Source of the DNA: Woeseiaceae bacterium | GTDB taxonomy: Bacteria; Pseudomonadota; Gammaproteobacteria; Steroidobacterales; Woeseiaceae | Assembly: GCA_024640345.1 (NCBI GenBank) | Contig: JAHEFD010000006.1 | Coordinates: 1 to 64,000 of the forward strand | Reading direction: 5' to 3' | DNA: 64,000 nt | Shown here: piece by piece, positions 46,348 through 55,200 of the stretch | Position numbering within the stretch: position 1 is the first letter of the stretch | How the letters are laid out: each line of letters starts with the position of its first letter | Made by a program: the position numbers and the translations under genes | Notes under the pieces: generated by a model | What the model saw: only the letters and a program-made list of their open reading frames with translations | Databases searched by the model: none | What the model was told of the DNA's origin: nothing

Positions 46348-46692
46348 TCTCGTTACCGACTAAAACTGAGCAACTGGAATACTATCAGTAACTGGCGGTC
46401 CGGAACATGCCCGCGGCGAGTGGCCGGTAATGGAGCCATCCTTATGTTCAGGTCCGTGGTTCAGTCGTTCGAGAGTTGTCGCGTCTCGCCGTAAAAAACC
46501 GCATCTTCGACTCTTCGGGTCTGCGATCGATGGAACTATCTATGCCGGTCGCCAGGATCGCCTGTGTGGCCTTGTCAATTCCAAAATGCAGCGACCTGTA
46601 TTTTTTAACAGGGTTCGTCACGTTCGGACTGCTGCAATAAACGTCGGCCTGAAAGAATAAGCCAGGCTAACGATGGCCTGCCGACGCTCCCG
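46348..46692. other. 345-base gap without a recognised gene
   Basis: Between the small membrane protein and the di-haem peroxidase gene. A plus-strand frame of 76 codons (46430-46660) lacks a ribosome-binding site and family resemblance. No tRNA cloverleaf, clear terminator or strong promoter was found by eye. It may hold the promoter of the small membrane protein and the 3' end of the peroxidase transcript. Confidence 0.5.
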
Positions 46693-47979
46693 TTAATTGG
46701 CCAATGGCACTCTCAGCCATTTTTCGGCCGTTGCGAGCGGGGCGTCCAGGGCATTCAAAAAAGCTTCCAGTTGCTTCAGTTCTCGGCGGCTCAGGTTCAG
46801 TTTCTCTTCCGCTTCGTTGTGACCGATCATGGCGAGCGGGGCGCGATTGTAAAGATCGAGCAGCGCCGCAATTGTTTCGTTCTGCCCTTTGTGGGAGTAG
46901 GGTGCCGTTCCGCCAAGATTCCTGAGCGATGGTGTTCGCGTGGCGCCGATCAGTTCAATTCCGGTTCGTACATAGTTCAGTTCCGCGCAGCGCTTTTCCG
47001 GATCGTCGCTGAATTGGCCAAGACAGTTGAAGGGATCTGCAAGAACTTTTTTCAAACCGTCGATTCGACCGCGGTCTGGCACGTCGCCGGGAAAGCTCAG
47101 GATCCCGGTGTTATGAAATTCATTGTTCGTCAACAGTGGACCATTGTGGCACTCAGTGCATCGCGCTTTGTCAATAAACAGTTGCAGGCCGAGAATTTCT
47201 TCGTCGGTCAGTGCCGACCCTGGTGATTCAGAATTGCCGTTCAGTAAATCCCTGACGTAAGTGTCGAAGCGAGACGGCCCCGGCATAATGAGTCGTTCGT
47301 ATGCGGCAATCGCTTTGCCGATGTTTGAGAAAACCCGATTGACTGCGAGCCTGTCTTCATCAGACATTGCCTGCCATGCTGCGTTGGCCCCGGCGTCATC
47401 CAGCGGTGCGGCCGTTTCGGGGAAGCGCGAGGTATCTGAAAAATCGGGTAGCTCACCGAAAAGATCTTCGTACAGCAGCCGGTATTCCGGATCAGTCGAG
47501 ATGAAGCGGGCGTACGACATGCGATTGCCGCCATGTTCCGCAGGATCCTCAAGTGGTGACAGTGCCTGCGCCCACTGGCTGTCTTTGCGCCCATCCCAAT
47601 AAAGCCATGGGCTGTAAGCGGTGCCAACGATGCTGCGGGTATTTCGACCGGACAGCCCGATGCCCCGACCCTTCGGGAATCCGTCGGTAAATCGACGGTC
47701 GGGCTGGTGGCAAGTCGCGCAGGAAACAGAACCGTTGGCGCTCAGTCGCATGTCAAAGAAGAGTTTGTGACCGAATTCTCGGGCACGTGGATCGTCAGCA
47801 ACGGCGTTCGTAGGGTCCGGCTCCAGATCAGGCAGGCTGTCGAGAGAAAGCCGTTGCAGCACCATAAGATCCAGGTCCGTCCACTTGGCCGGATACCGGG
47901 GTCCGAACTGCCACCAGGCCGATGCGGCGAGCAGGATCGCGACAATGGCGATCAGCGATGTTTTCTTCGAGGGTTTCAT
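46693..47979 (-). CDS. Di-haem cytochrome c peroxidase / MauG family protein
   Basis: 428 aa, exported by an N-terminal helix (SLIAIVAILLAASAWWQF) that may stay uncleaved as an anchor. Two haem c sites: CATCH at 87-91 and CTECH at 274-278, in the order and spacing of the CcpA/MauG family. Between them stand RNTRSIVGTAYSPWLYWDGR and DPAEHGGNR. The family includes hydrogen peroxide reductases and MauG-type enzymes that modify partner proteins; which applies cannot be told here. It overlaps by 4 bases the FixH/YtkA-like gene upstream, and with the next gene forms a three-gene operon transcribed leftwards. Confidence 0.88.
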   Translation of the reverse strand: MKPSKKTSLIAIVAILLAASAWWQFGPRYPAKWTDLDLMVLQRLSLDSLPDLEPDPTNAVADDPRAREFGHKLFFDMRLSANGSVSCATCHQPDRRFTDGFPKGRGIGLSGRNTRSIVGTAYSPWLYWDGRKDSQWAQALSPLEDPAEHGGNRMSYARFISTDPEYRLLYEDLFGELPDFSDTSRFPETAAPLDDAGANAAWQAMSDEDRLAVNRVFSNIGKAIAAYERLIMPGPSRFDTYVRDLLNGNSESPGSALTDEEILGLQLFIDKARCTECHNGPLLTNNEFHNTGILSFPGDVPDRGRIDGLKKVLADPFNCLGQFSDDPEKRCAELNYVRTGIELIGATRTPSLRNLGGTAPYSHKGQNETIAALLDLYNRAPLAMIGHNEAEEKLNLSRRELKQLEAFLNALDAPLATAEKWLRVPLAN

Positions 47980-48383
47980 ATCGTCAGTGAAATGATTGCG
48001 GTATCGCGGCGACCGGCTGCATCGACCGTAACAGTCAGTTCCCAGTCTCCACTCATGTGAAACCGCATTCCTTCCATTAGATAGTCCCCGTTGCCCAAGG
48101 ACTTCGTCATCCGTGGTTCGGTCGGTAAGCCGTGGTTGTGTTTCGGCATGCCGCCGGTAACGCTGAGCGTTGCATTATTGACAGGTGTACCTTCTGCATC
48201 TTCAACATGAATAACCCAGTCGTGCATACGATTAATTGCGAGTGGCTCCAGGCGAGATTTATAACTCACGCGGTAGTAACCGGAGCGGGTGGACCAGCTT
48301 TGCCTGTCAGTTGCATCCTGCGCTGCCGTGACGCCAGCGAATGCCATCAGGAGTGCGCAAGAAATCGCAATCAGTCTATGCAT
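47976..48383 (-). CDS. FixH/YtkA-like periplasmic protein
   Basis: 135 aa with a signal peptide (LIAISCALLMAFAGVTAAQD, cut near residue 21). The mature domain reads as an Ig-like beta sandwich with GGMPKHNHGLPTEP and the GNGDYLMEGMRFHMSGDWEL block, a pattern shared with YtkA-like and FixH auxiliary proteins. The clustered His and Met (MPKHNHG, GMRFHM) could bind copper; this is inference. Its start overlaps the upstream gene by 8 bases and its end overlaps the di-haem peroxidase gene by 4, so the three proteins are made together. Confidence 0.72.
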   Translation of the reverse strand: MHRLIAISCALLMAFAGVTAAQDATDRQSWSTRSGYYRVSYKSRLEPLAINRMHDWVIHVEDAEGTPVNNATLSVTGGMPKHNHGLPTEPRMTKSLGNGDYLMEGMRFHMSGDWELTVTVDAAGRRDTAIISLTI

Positions 48384-49011
48384 GACTCGTGACTTTCGAC
48401 TGGCCGGGCTTCGACTGTCGCCACCGTGCCAGTGTTCCGTTCATCCAGAGAAAATTGATTTGCAGAAAAATGGCAATGATGACAAACCAGGCCCATTTTG
48501 GAATGCCGGTGTAGCCAACTTCGAACGGAAAGACGGCCGTATAAACTTCACCGGTTTCAGGTTGCTGTACTTTGACGATGCCGACGAATTCGCCCTGTTC
48601 GTTGAACTGGTGCAGGTAGGTAAACACATCAGGTTGCACGGCAGCGGGATGATGCAACACTGTTATCGCTTCCAGATCATCGATCTTCTCAATGTCCTCC
48701 AGCGCGGTAAATGTGCCCTGGCCGGTTACATTTCGTATAACGCGAAAGTCAATCGGCACATCACCCAGGCCGCTGTGTTCGTATTCCATTATGAAAACGG
48801 CTTCACCGGTTCCTGGAATATCCTCGCAGTACTCCACGTGTTCGGTCGTTCTCGGCAGGTAGATCTTGAAATGTGCCCGAAAGTAGCCGATGCGGATGAT
48901 GCAGAGATCATCCTCTGGCGTGACACTGCCATGGGCGTTCGAAGTTTGCGGGCAAAAACTCAGGGCGAGGAGCAAAAAGAGCAGCAAAAATGTGAGCGGT
49001 CGAGCGATCAT
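48376..49011 (-). CDS. Secreted, C-terminally anchored protein with predicted N-terminal His
   Basis: 211 aa. The signal peptide (PLTFLLLFLLLALSFCPQTS, predicted cut after Asn-Ala26) leaves His27 as the mature N-terminus, reading HGSVTPEDDLC. A periplasmic domain follows with HFKIYLP, HVEYCEDIPG and FIMEYEH, containing two cysteines (37 and about 61), then a C-terminal helix (IPKWAWFVIIAIFLQINFLW, about 167-186) and a basic cytosolic tail. An N-terminal His plus an internal His resembles the copper histidine brace of CopC-like and LPMO-like proteins, but no such fold is shown. I do not know a characterised homologue. First gene of the operon. Confidence 0.7.
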   Translation of the reverse strand: MIARPLTFLLLFLLLALSFCPQTSNAHGSVTPEDDLCIIRIGYFRAHFKIYLPRTTEHVEYCEDIPGTGEAVFIMEYEHSGLGDVPIDFRVIRNVTGQGTFTALEDIEKIDDLEAITVLHHPAAVQPDVFTYLHQFNEQGEFVGIVKVQQPETGEVYTAVFPFEVGYTGIPKWAWFVIIAIFLQINFLWMNGTLARWRQSKPGQSKVTSHA

Positions 49012-49150
49012 GGCGCGTATTCTATAGCAGTCAATGCCCGGTAAGTACCCGTACAGCGAATTTCGGCGTGTTGGTATTATATTCAGTCCTGGCTGCGGTC
49101 TGCTGACTTGGTCAATCGCTTCAGTCCGTTTCAGTTGGACAAAATGTCAG

Positions 49151-50566
49151 TTACAGGATTCTCCCGGATGCGGAGCGGGGCAGATAGCGTCCCATGCCGG
49201 CCTTTCCGCGCCAGTTGTCTCCATCGACGATCAATGTCCCGCGTAAAAAAACTTTCTGCACCTTGCCGGTAACCCTTCGGCCTTCGAAGAGCGAATAGTC
49301 GACATTCGAATGATGTGTCCTGGCTGTCAATGTGTGGGTTTCGTTCGGGTCAAACAGGATAACGTCTGCGTCACTGCCAACCGCGATGGTCCCTTTTTGT
49401 GGAAACAGGCCGAACATTTTTGCCGGAGCCGTAGCCATGAGTTGCACGAATCGGTTGATATTGATGCGGCCGCCTCCGACGCCGCCGTCGAACAATAGCG
49501 GAAGGCGAAACTCGACGCCCGGGGCGCCATTGGGTATTTTCGAGAAGTCGTCCCTGCCGGGTTGCTTGGACTTCAACAAACCATGTGCCTTTTCGTTAAA
49601 ACAGAACGGGCAGTGATCGGTCGAAACAATCTGCAAATCATCAAATCGAAGGCCTCTCCACAGCGCCTGCTGGCATTCGCGATCTCTCAGTGGGGGTGTC
49701 ATTACGTACTTCGCGGCGTCGAAACCAGGGCGATCATATTCCGAGTTATCAAGGAAAAGATAATGCGGACAGGTTTCTGCGAACGCAGGTATTCCGCGGT
49801 CGCGTGCTTCGACCACGGCTTCCAGGGCCTCTTTCGCGGACAGGTGTACGATGTAGACGGGGACTTCTGCCAGCTCGGCAATACGAATCACGCGATGGGT
49901 TGCCTCACCTTCCATTAGCTGGGGACGAGTGAGCTGGTGGAATTTCGGTGACGTATTTCCGGCCGCCAGTGCTTCTTCGATCAACGCTTGAATAACAATG
50001 CCATTCTCGGCATGAAGATTAACCATGCCGCCGTGATCGCCCACTTTACGCATCGTCCGATAAATGTCGGCATCGTCCACCATGAGGACATCGGGATAGG
50101 CCATGTAGAGCTTGAAGCTCGATACGCCGTCACGATTGACAAGGTCCGGCAGCTCCGAGAGCACTGCCGGATTAACGTCGGTCAAAATCGAGTGAAAGCC
50201 GTAGTCGATACAGCATTGAGGTTCTGCTGAGGCCAGTCTCCGGTCCAGTGCCAATTTTGCGGACTCGCCTTTGAACTGCTGGGCAAAATCGATGATTGTG
50301 GTGGTGCCGCCAAAGGCCGCTGAGCGCGTGCCTGACTCAAACGAGTCGCAGGTCTCAATGCCATTCCCCATTGGCGTTTCCATGTGGACGTGCGCATCAA
50401 TGCCGCCCGGCATCACCAGTAGATCTGCCGCGTCATGAATTTCGGCATCTTCGACATTCAGCTCGCGTCCGATTGCTTCGATCTTTCCGTTATCGAAAAG
50501 GACGTCGGCGACGTAGTCGTCCACCGCAGTGACGATACGGCCACCCTTGATCAGTACCTTGTCCAT
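49151..50566 (-). CDS. hydA: Dihydropyrimidinase / D-hydantoinase
   Basis: 471-aa binuclear zinc cyclic amidohydrolase. Metal ligands are visible: His59 and His61 (GGIDAHVHMETP), carbamylated Lys152 (SSFKLYMAYP), His185 (VNLHAENG), His241 (VYIVHLSAKEALEAV) and the catalytic Asp in STDHCPF. Dihydropyrimidinase (pyrimidine catabolism) and hydantoinase are not separable by sequence reading, and neither an N-carbamoylase nor beta-ureidopropionase gene is adjacent. It lies 45 bases downstream of the M19-like peptidase gene in the same direction, suggesting an amide-bond scavenging pair. Confidence 0.88.
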   Translation of the reverse strand: MDKVLIKGGRIVTAVDDYVADVLFDNGKIEAIGRELNVEDAEIHDAADLLVMPGGIDAHVHMETPMGNGIETCDSFESGTRSAAFGGTTTIIDFAQQFKGESAKLALDRRLASAEPQCCIDYGFHSILTDVNPAVLSELPDLVNRDGVSSFKLYMAYPDVLMVDDADIYRTMRKVGDHGGMVNLHAENGIVIQALIEEALAAGNTSPKFHQLTRPQLMEGEATHRVIRIAELAEVPVYIVHLSAKEALEAVVEARDRGIPAFAETCPHYLFLDNSEYDRPGFDAAKYVMTPPLRDRECQQALWRGLRFDDLQIVSTDHCPFCFNEKAHGLLKSKQPGRDDFSKIPNGAPGVEFRLPLLFDGGVGGGRININRFVQLMATAPAKMFGLFPQKGTIAVGSDADVILFDPNETHTLTARTHHSNVDYSLFEGRRVTGKVQKVFLRGTLIVDGDNWRGKAGMGRYLPRSASGRIL

Positions 50567-50611
50567 GAGAGGCCTCCCCTGAATCGCCAGTCAGCTCGGT
50601 GGTCGCGTTTG

Positions 50612-51688
50612 TTAGCCAATTGTTTCGCTGTAGATGCGCCTGACGTTGGCCCCCATGACCTTTTCCAGTGCGTCGTCCGAAAGTCCACGTTTCTTGAGCC
50701 CGTCCCAGATGGTCTCCATGCGTCGCGGGCCGTTGAGTTCGACCATGAACCACGGCAAATCATCTTCATTGAGATTGGCACCCTGTTCCGCGCGCAGTTC
50801 GTCGAGATATTCCGGTGTAAGGTCAATGTAGCGGTGATCCCGATCACTGCCAATACCGACATGATCGATTCCGCACACGTTGATTGCATGTTGAATGTGA
50901 TCGTAATAGTGCTGAACGGCACCGTCTCGCAGTCGCGTAATATGTGGTCGGATCTGATCAATGCCAACCACACCGCCATTGTCCGCCAGCAACTTGAGAT
51001 TTTCATCAGTGGTGTTTCGAATGTTCTGATGTATTGCCATGCACCCGGTATGCGAGACGATGATGGGAACGCGGGACGTGCGAATCGTATCGGCCATTGT
51101 CTGCATGTTGGCGTGCGAGCAGTCGACCAGCATGCCCGTTTCGTTCAGCTTGTTGACGAGTTCGATACCGAACTCCGAGAGGCCGGAATTCGTCCGTTCC
51201 TTGCAGCCAGCACCTGCCCAGTTTTGATAGTTGTAGGTGATCTGAACTGACCGGAGGCCAAGCGAATAGAAACTATCGACCCGATCAAGGTTCTTGCCGA
51301 ACGGTGTCGAATTCTGGACCAGGTAGAACACGGCGATCTTTCCGTCTTGCTGCGCGGCGTCGAGGTCTGCCACGCTGGTCGCCTTTAGCACCTGGCTCGA
51401 ATTGGCGGCAATCCATTGATCAAAACTTCGTATGCCGGCCAGGGCAACTTCGAGCGCTTCATGCTCATAAGTCTTGGGATCGCACATCGTTTTCGTAATC
51501 GCGTTCAGGCCACTGTCCAGCATTTCTTTCAGCAACGCCTGATCGTAAACCTCGCGGATTTCACCCATTGCGTCAAAGACCACAGTCGAGCGGGTGTTTG
51601 CTGCAGAAGCCGTATTCATGATGCCGCCCAGGCCGAGCGCGCCGGCCGTGGCGAATGATTGTTTAATGAAAGTCCTTCTATCCGGCAT
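50612..51688 (-). CDS. M19 (renal/membrane dipeptidase-like) protein, metal site degenerate, Tat signal
   Basis: 358 aa. The N-terminus DRRTFIKQSF with a following hydrophobic run (ATAGALGLGGIMNTASAA) is a twin-arginine signal. The body is M19-like: DSFYSLGLRSVQITYN, LVDCSHANM (His192), IVSHTGCMAIHQNIRNTTDE (His213) and DHVGIGSDRDH. Where M19 enzymes have the ligands His-x-Asp (DGHND) this protein has DAMGE (Met41, Glu43), and the bridging Glu is replaced by Gln125 (YLVQNST). Only the two His of the second site remain, so ordinary binuclear dipeptidase activity is doubtful. Confidence 0.8.
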   Translation of the reverse strand: MPDRRTFIKQSFATAGALGLGGIMNTASAANTRSTVVFDAMGEIREVYDQALLKEMLDSGLNAITKTMCDPKTYEHEALEVALAGIRSFDQWIAANSSQVLKATSVADLDAAQQDGKIAVFYLVQNSTPFGKNLDRVDSFYSLGLRSVQITYNYQNWAGAGCKERTNSGLSEFGIELVNKLNETGMLVDCSHANMQTMADTIRTSRVPIIVSHTGCMAIHQNIRNTTDENLKLLADNGGVVGIDQIRPHITRLRDGAVQHYYDHIQHAINVCGIDHVGIGSDRDHRYIDLTPEYLDELRAEQGANLNEDDLPWFMVELNGPRRMETIWDGLKKRGLSDDALEKVMGANVRRIYSETIG

Positions 51689-51972
51689 AATTTCTCCCCC
51701 AGGTCGGATTTGCCCATCTGTTCATTAATGCACAACGTACCTCGTTTGTCATCGGCGACACTCGGTGTTGGCGAGTCGCTTGGCGTGCAAGGCGAAACCC
51801 TTTTTTGCCACGACGTTGCAAGTCATCACCAGTTGACGGAAGCTGGCACGACTGACAAGGGCAGGGGCGCATGACTCCGTACGGGGAACCTCGCGAACAA
51901 ATGAACAGGTTGATAGTTTTGTCGCCGGCGAAGACGAAAAAATGGATATTTAACAGGAAGAAAGTGCAATAA
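51689..51972. other. Divergent intergenic region, M19-like gene / LMW phosphatase gene
   Basis: 284 bases between divergent starts. Both strands carry only short frames that overlap the neighbours. Promoters for both genes must lie here, but I could not assign convincing -35/-10 pairs. An imperfect inverted stretch (CGACACTCG and CGAGTCG, about 51757-51779) may form a hairpin. Confidence 0.4.
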
Positions 51973-52461
51973 ATGACTGAAAAAGATAAGAAAGTGTCAG
52001 TTCTGTTTGTCTGCATGGGCAATATCTGCCGGTCACCGACGGCGGAGGGTGTGTTCCGTAAGCTGGTTATCGAGGCGGGTCTGGCAGACCGGATTCACAG
52101 TGACTCGGCTGGTACTCACGCTTATCACAGTGGTGAACCGCCCGACCGGCGTGCAATTGCGGCTGCAAGTCGCCGCGGGGTTTCACTGGAGGGCATTAAG
52201 GCCCGCCGCGTAACGGAAAGCGATTTTGAAGAGTTCAGCTATGTCCTCGCCATGGACGCCGATAATTTGCAGGCCCTGTATGAATCGTCCGATGAACAAC
52301 ATCACAGCAAACTGAGGCTGTTCCTGGAATTTGCGGAGTCACACCCCGGCAACGAAGTGCCCGATCCGTATTATGGCGGAGCAGCCGGATTCGAGAGGGT
52401 GCTTGACCTGGTCGAGGAAGCCTCGAGCGCATTGCTGGAGAAAATCAGGGTAGAGCTTTAG
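51973..52461 (+). CDS. Low-molecular-weight protein tyrosine phosphatase
   Basis: 162 aa. The P-loop CMGNICRSPTAEGVF (C-x5-R-S) near residue 14 and the general-acid segment VPDPYYGGAAGFERVLDLVE (DPYYG) mark a class II low-molecular-weight phosphatase. Substrates could be tyrosine kinases of exopolysaccharide export or arsenate, the latter less likely because no arsenic genes are nearby. In Pseudomonas the homologue lies between kdsB and murB-rne; here it lies next to rne without murB. Confidence 0.92.
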   Translation: MTEKDKKVSVLFVCMGNICRSPTAEGVFRKLVIEAGLADRIHSDSAGTHAYHSGEPPDRRAIAAASRRGVSLEGIKARRVTESDFEEFSYVLAMDADNLQALYESSDEQHHSKLRLFLEFAESHPGNEVPDPYYGGAAGFERVLDLVEEASSALLEKIRVEL

Positions 52462-52491
52462 GCCGATCGCCGTGCACGGACGACGATCGGC
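52462..52491. terminator. Hairpin shared by convergent LMW phosphatase gene and rne
   Basis: GCCGATCG (52462-52469) pairs with CGATCGGC (52484-52491), an 8-bp stem beginning right after the phosphatase stop, with a second palindrome (CCGTGCACGG) in the loop. No T run on either strand, so termination efficiency is uncertain. Confidence 0.45.
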
Positions 52492-52509
52492 TGCGAGCCC
52501 GGCAAAGAC

Positions 52510-55200
52510 CTAATCTTTGTCGGCTGACTCTCCGGGCCCGGCAACAGGTTCCCACGGCAGCAATCGTGCGGCCGGTTTCTGTTCGGCGGGCGATTTCTTC
52601 ACTTCAGCAGCGGGCTCGGGTTTCACTGGCGGTGTGTTATCACCGTTCCCCGTGCCCTTTGGTTCCGTTGGCGGCGTAACCGCCGCTGCCGGTTTCGCAA
52701 TGATCGGTTTCTCGGCTGCCGCCCTGGGTTCCTGGCTGCCGCCGCTGCCCGCATCCCCACCTGTCTTCAGTACCGGGAGGGTGGGCTGGGTATCTTCATA
52801 GTCTTTCGGTTTTGCTGATGGCACCGGCGCAGGCGCAGGGGCCGATTCCACCGCTTGTTCTACTTTCGCGTTTGTTGCCGCAGTTTCCGTCTTCTCCGAC
52901 TTTTCCGTCGCTTTCCTTGCAGGTCTCGGTTTCTTCGCTGCTTTCGGCTCGTTAGTCACGCCGTCATCTGTGCTCCGGCTGGCGGCAGCTTCATTCTCCG
53001 GTTGTTCAGCTGACCTCGCAGCAGTTGCGGCCTGAGAGTCGCCTGACGCTGTATCTGATTTGGCTCTCGAGCGCCTGGGTTTTCTTTTCGGTTTCTTATC
53101 GGAACCCGCTTCGACCGGCGCCTGTTCGATATTTGGCTGCTCGGTGTTCTGCTGCTCGGCGTTCTCCGCGGAATCGGAGCCGCGACGTCGGCGGCGTCCG
53201 CCGCGACTGCGACGTTTGCTTGGAGTCGGCCGATTCTCACCTTGCTGCTCCTCGGTTTGATCCTGCTTGCCCTTGGCTTGAGCGCCTTTGCGTCGCTTGG
53301 ACTGCTGGGAGCTTCGGTCAGCGTCTTTGCCACCCGCAGCCTTGCCGCGTCCCTTGCCACCCTGTTGATTACCGCGTTGCTGTGATTTGTTTCCGGACTG
53401 GCGTTGCGAATCGCCGCGCTTTCGCTTGTCCTGGTTACCGCTGCGGCGACTGTCCTTGTGCTTGTGAATCTGTTTTTGCGCAGGACTCTTCTTCGATTCG
53501 TCACTATCCTCCGAAGTGCGGCTAAACAGGCTGGCAATGCGTTGCAGCAAACTCGGTCCTGTTTTTTCAGGCGCCGCCTTGCGCAGTGGTGCGGGTGTTG
53601 TCGCAACTACCGTCGTAATGGCAGCGATTTCTGCAGGCTTCTTGTCCTGCATCGCCTGTGTGATTTCCGGATCCTCTTCCGTTTCGATCAGCGTGTAGCT
53701 GATACCGACGTTTTCAGGCAGATCTACCTGATCGTCACGTACGCGGCGAACCTGGTAGTGCGGTGTTTCGAGTGCCGGATTGGCAACCAGGATGACCTGG
53801 GTGTCATGCCGTGATTCAAGACCCTGCACCCAGTCCCGTTTTTCGTTCAGGACGTAAGTAGCTACCTCCACAGGCAACTGTGCGATGACCTTGGCGGTGC
53901 GTTCCTTGCGGGCTTCTTCGCCAATGATTCTCAGGATTGCCAGCGCGAGCGACTCTACGCTTCTGATGTTGCCGATGCCTGAGCAGCGCGGACATACCAG
54001 GTAGCTTGATTCGCCCAGTGACGGTCTCAGTCGCTGGCGTGACATCTCCAGCAGGCCGAAACGGCTGATTTTGCCGAGTTGTACACGGGCTCGATCCTGG
54101 CGGACGGCATCACGCAGCCGGTTCTCTACATCGCGCTGGTTTCGTTGCGGGCCCATATCGATGAAATCAATTACCACCAGGCCACCAAGGTCGCGCAGTC
54201 GCAGTTGGCGAGCGACTTCGTCAGCGGCTTCCAGGTTGGTGTTGAGGGCCGTTGCTTCGATGTCTCCACCCTTGGTCGCCCGGGCAGAGTTAATGTCGAT
54301 CGAGACCAGTGCTTCGGTGTGATCGATGACCAGGCTGCCGCCTGAGGGCAGGTGCACCATGTGCGCAAATGCGGATTCAATCTGTGTTTCGATCTGGTAA
54401 CGAGTGAACAGTGGCACTGCATCGGTGTAGTGCTTCAGTTTGCGCAGGTTGTGGGGCATAACCTGCTCAACAAATTCCTGTGCCTCTTTATAGGTAGCCT
54501 CGTCGTCGATCAGGATCTCGCCAATTTCGTTGGTGAGGTAATCTCGAAGCGCACGGACGACCGCGTTGCTTTCCCTGTAAATGAGAAACGGCGAGGATCG
54601 TTCAACGACTACTTTCTTGATCGCTTCCCAGACGGACAGAAGATTTTCGACGTCCCAGCTGAGTTCTTCTTCGCTGCGATCGATACCGGCTGTGCGGAGG
54701 ATCACGCTCATGCCGTCTGGCACGTCGACATCGCGCATCGACTGTCGAGCCAGGTCGCGATCTTCGCCGACGATTCTTCGGGAAACACCACCGGATCGTT
54801 GTTTATTGGGTTTCAGGACGATGAACCGGCCTGCGAGGCTGACATAAGTCGTTAACGCGGCACCCTTGTTGCCACGTTCTTCCTTGTCAATTTGCACGAC
54901 GATGTCCTGGCCTTCCCGGAGGACATCCTTGATGTTGACTTTCTTGCCGGATTCTACGTCAGCGACAAAATATTCCGGTGAGATTTCCTTGAGTGGCAGG
55001 AATCCGTGGCGATCTGCGCCGTAGTTAACGAAGGCCGCCTCGAGGCTGGGCTCGATTCGGGTGATCTGGCCTTTGTATATGTTGGCTTTCTTGCGTTCAG
55101 CTGCCGGTAGTTCGATATTGAGGTCGTAGAGTGTCTGGCCATCGACCATCGCCATGCGCAACTCTTCTTCCTGAGTTGCGTTGATTAACATTCTTTTCAT
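52510..55200 (-). CDS. rne: Ribonuclease E
   Basis: Essential endoribonuclease and degradosome scaffold. 896 aa. Catalytic half: MKRMLINATQEEELR start, S1 domain (about 37-120, EAAFVNYGADRHGFLPLKEI), the 5'-sensor and RNase H parts, catalytic acids in LVSIDINSARAT and VVIDFIDMG, and the zinc-link CPRCSGIG. From about 520 on the sequence is low-complexity: Lys/Gln/Gly-rich, an Arg-rich RNA-binding patch (SRGGRRRRRGSDS) and Ala/Pro/Glu-rich stretches, as expected for the unstructured scaffold. rne is divergent from rluC, the usual arrangement. Confidence 0.97.
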   Translation of the reverse strand: MKRMLINATQEEELRMAMVDGQTLYDLNIELPAAERKKANIYKGQITRIEPSLEAAFVNYGADRHGFLPLKEISPEYFVADVESGKKVNIKDVLREGQDIVVQIDKEERGNKGAALTTYVSLAGRFIVLKPNKQRSGGVSRRIVGEDRDLARQSMRDVDVPDGMSVILRTAGIDRSEEELSWDVENLLSVWEAIKKVVVERSSPFLIYRESNAVVRALRDYLTNEIGEILIDDEATYKEAQEFVEQVMPHNLRKLKHYTDAVPLFTRYQIETQIESAFAHMVHLPSGGSLVIDHTEALVSIDINSARATKGGDIEATALNTNLEAADEVARQLRLRDLGGLVVIDFIDMGPQRNQRDVENRLRDAVRQDRARVQLGKISRFGLLEMSRQRLRPSLGESSYLVCPRCSGIGNIRSVESLALAILRIIGEEARKERTAKVIAQLPVEVATYVLNEKRDWVQGLESRHDTQVILVANPALETPHYQVRRVRDDQVDLPENVGISYTLIETEEDPEITQAMQDKKPAEIAAITTVVATTPAPLRKAAPEKTGPSLLQRIASLFSRTSEDSDESKKSPAQKQIHKHKDSRRSGNQDKRKRGDSQRQSGNKSQQRGNQQGGKGRGKAAGGKDADRSSQQSKRRKGAQAKGKQDQTEEQQGENRPTPSKRRSRGGRRRRRGSDSAENAEQQNTEQPNIEQAPVEAGSDKKPKRKPRRSRAKSDTASGDSQAATAARSAEQPENEAAASRSTDDGVTNEPKAAKKPRPARKATEKSEKTETAATNAKVEQAVESAPAPAPVPSAKPKDYEDTQPTLPVLKTGGDAGSGGSQEPRAAAEKPIIAKPAAAVTPPTEPKGTGNGDNTPPVKPEPAAEVKKSPAEQKPAARLLPWEPVAGPGESADKD

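Noticed and set aside
46440-46520. tRNA-like GGTTC...GTTCGAG stretch
   Set aside because: I could not build acceptor, D, anticodon and T stems with the right spacing.
46430-46660. 76-codon plus-strand frame in the gap after the small membrane protein
   Set aside because: No Shine-Dalgarno sequence, no hydrophobic or domain pattern, not supported by neighbours.
51678-52022. 114-codon minus-strand frame across the M19/LMW phosphatase gap
   Set aside because: It overlaps the starts of both neighbours and shows no domain.
52900-53500. Low-complexity region of rne as a possible frameshift or repeat element
   Set aside because: One frame stays open throughout and matches the disordered scaffold half of RNase E.
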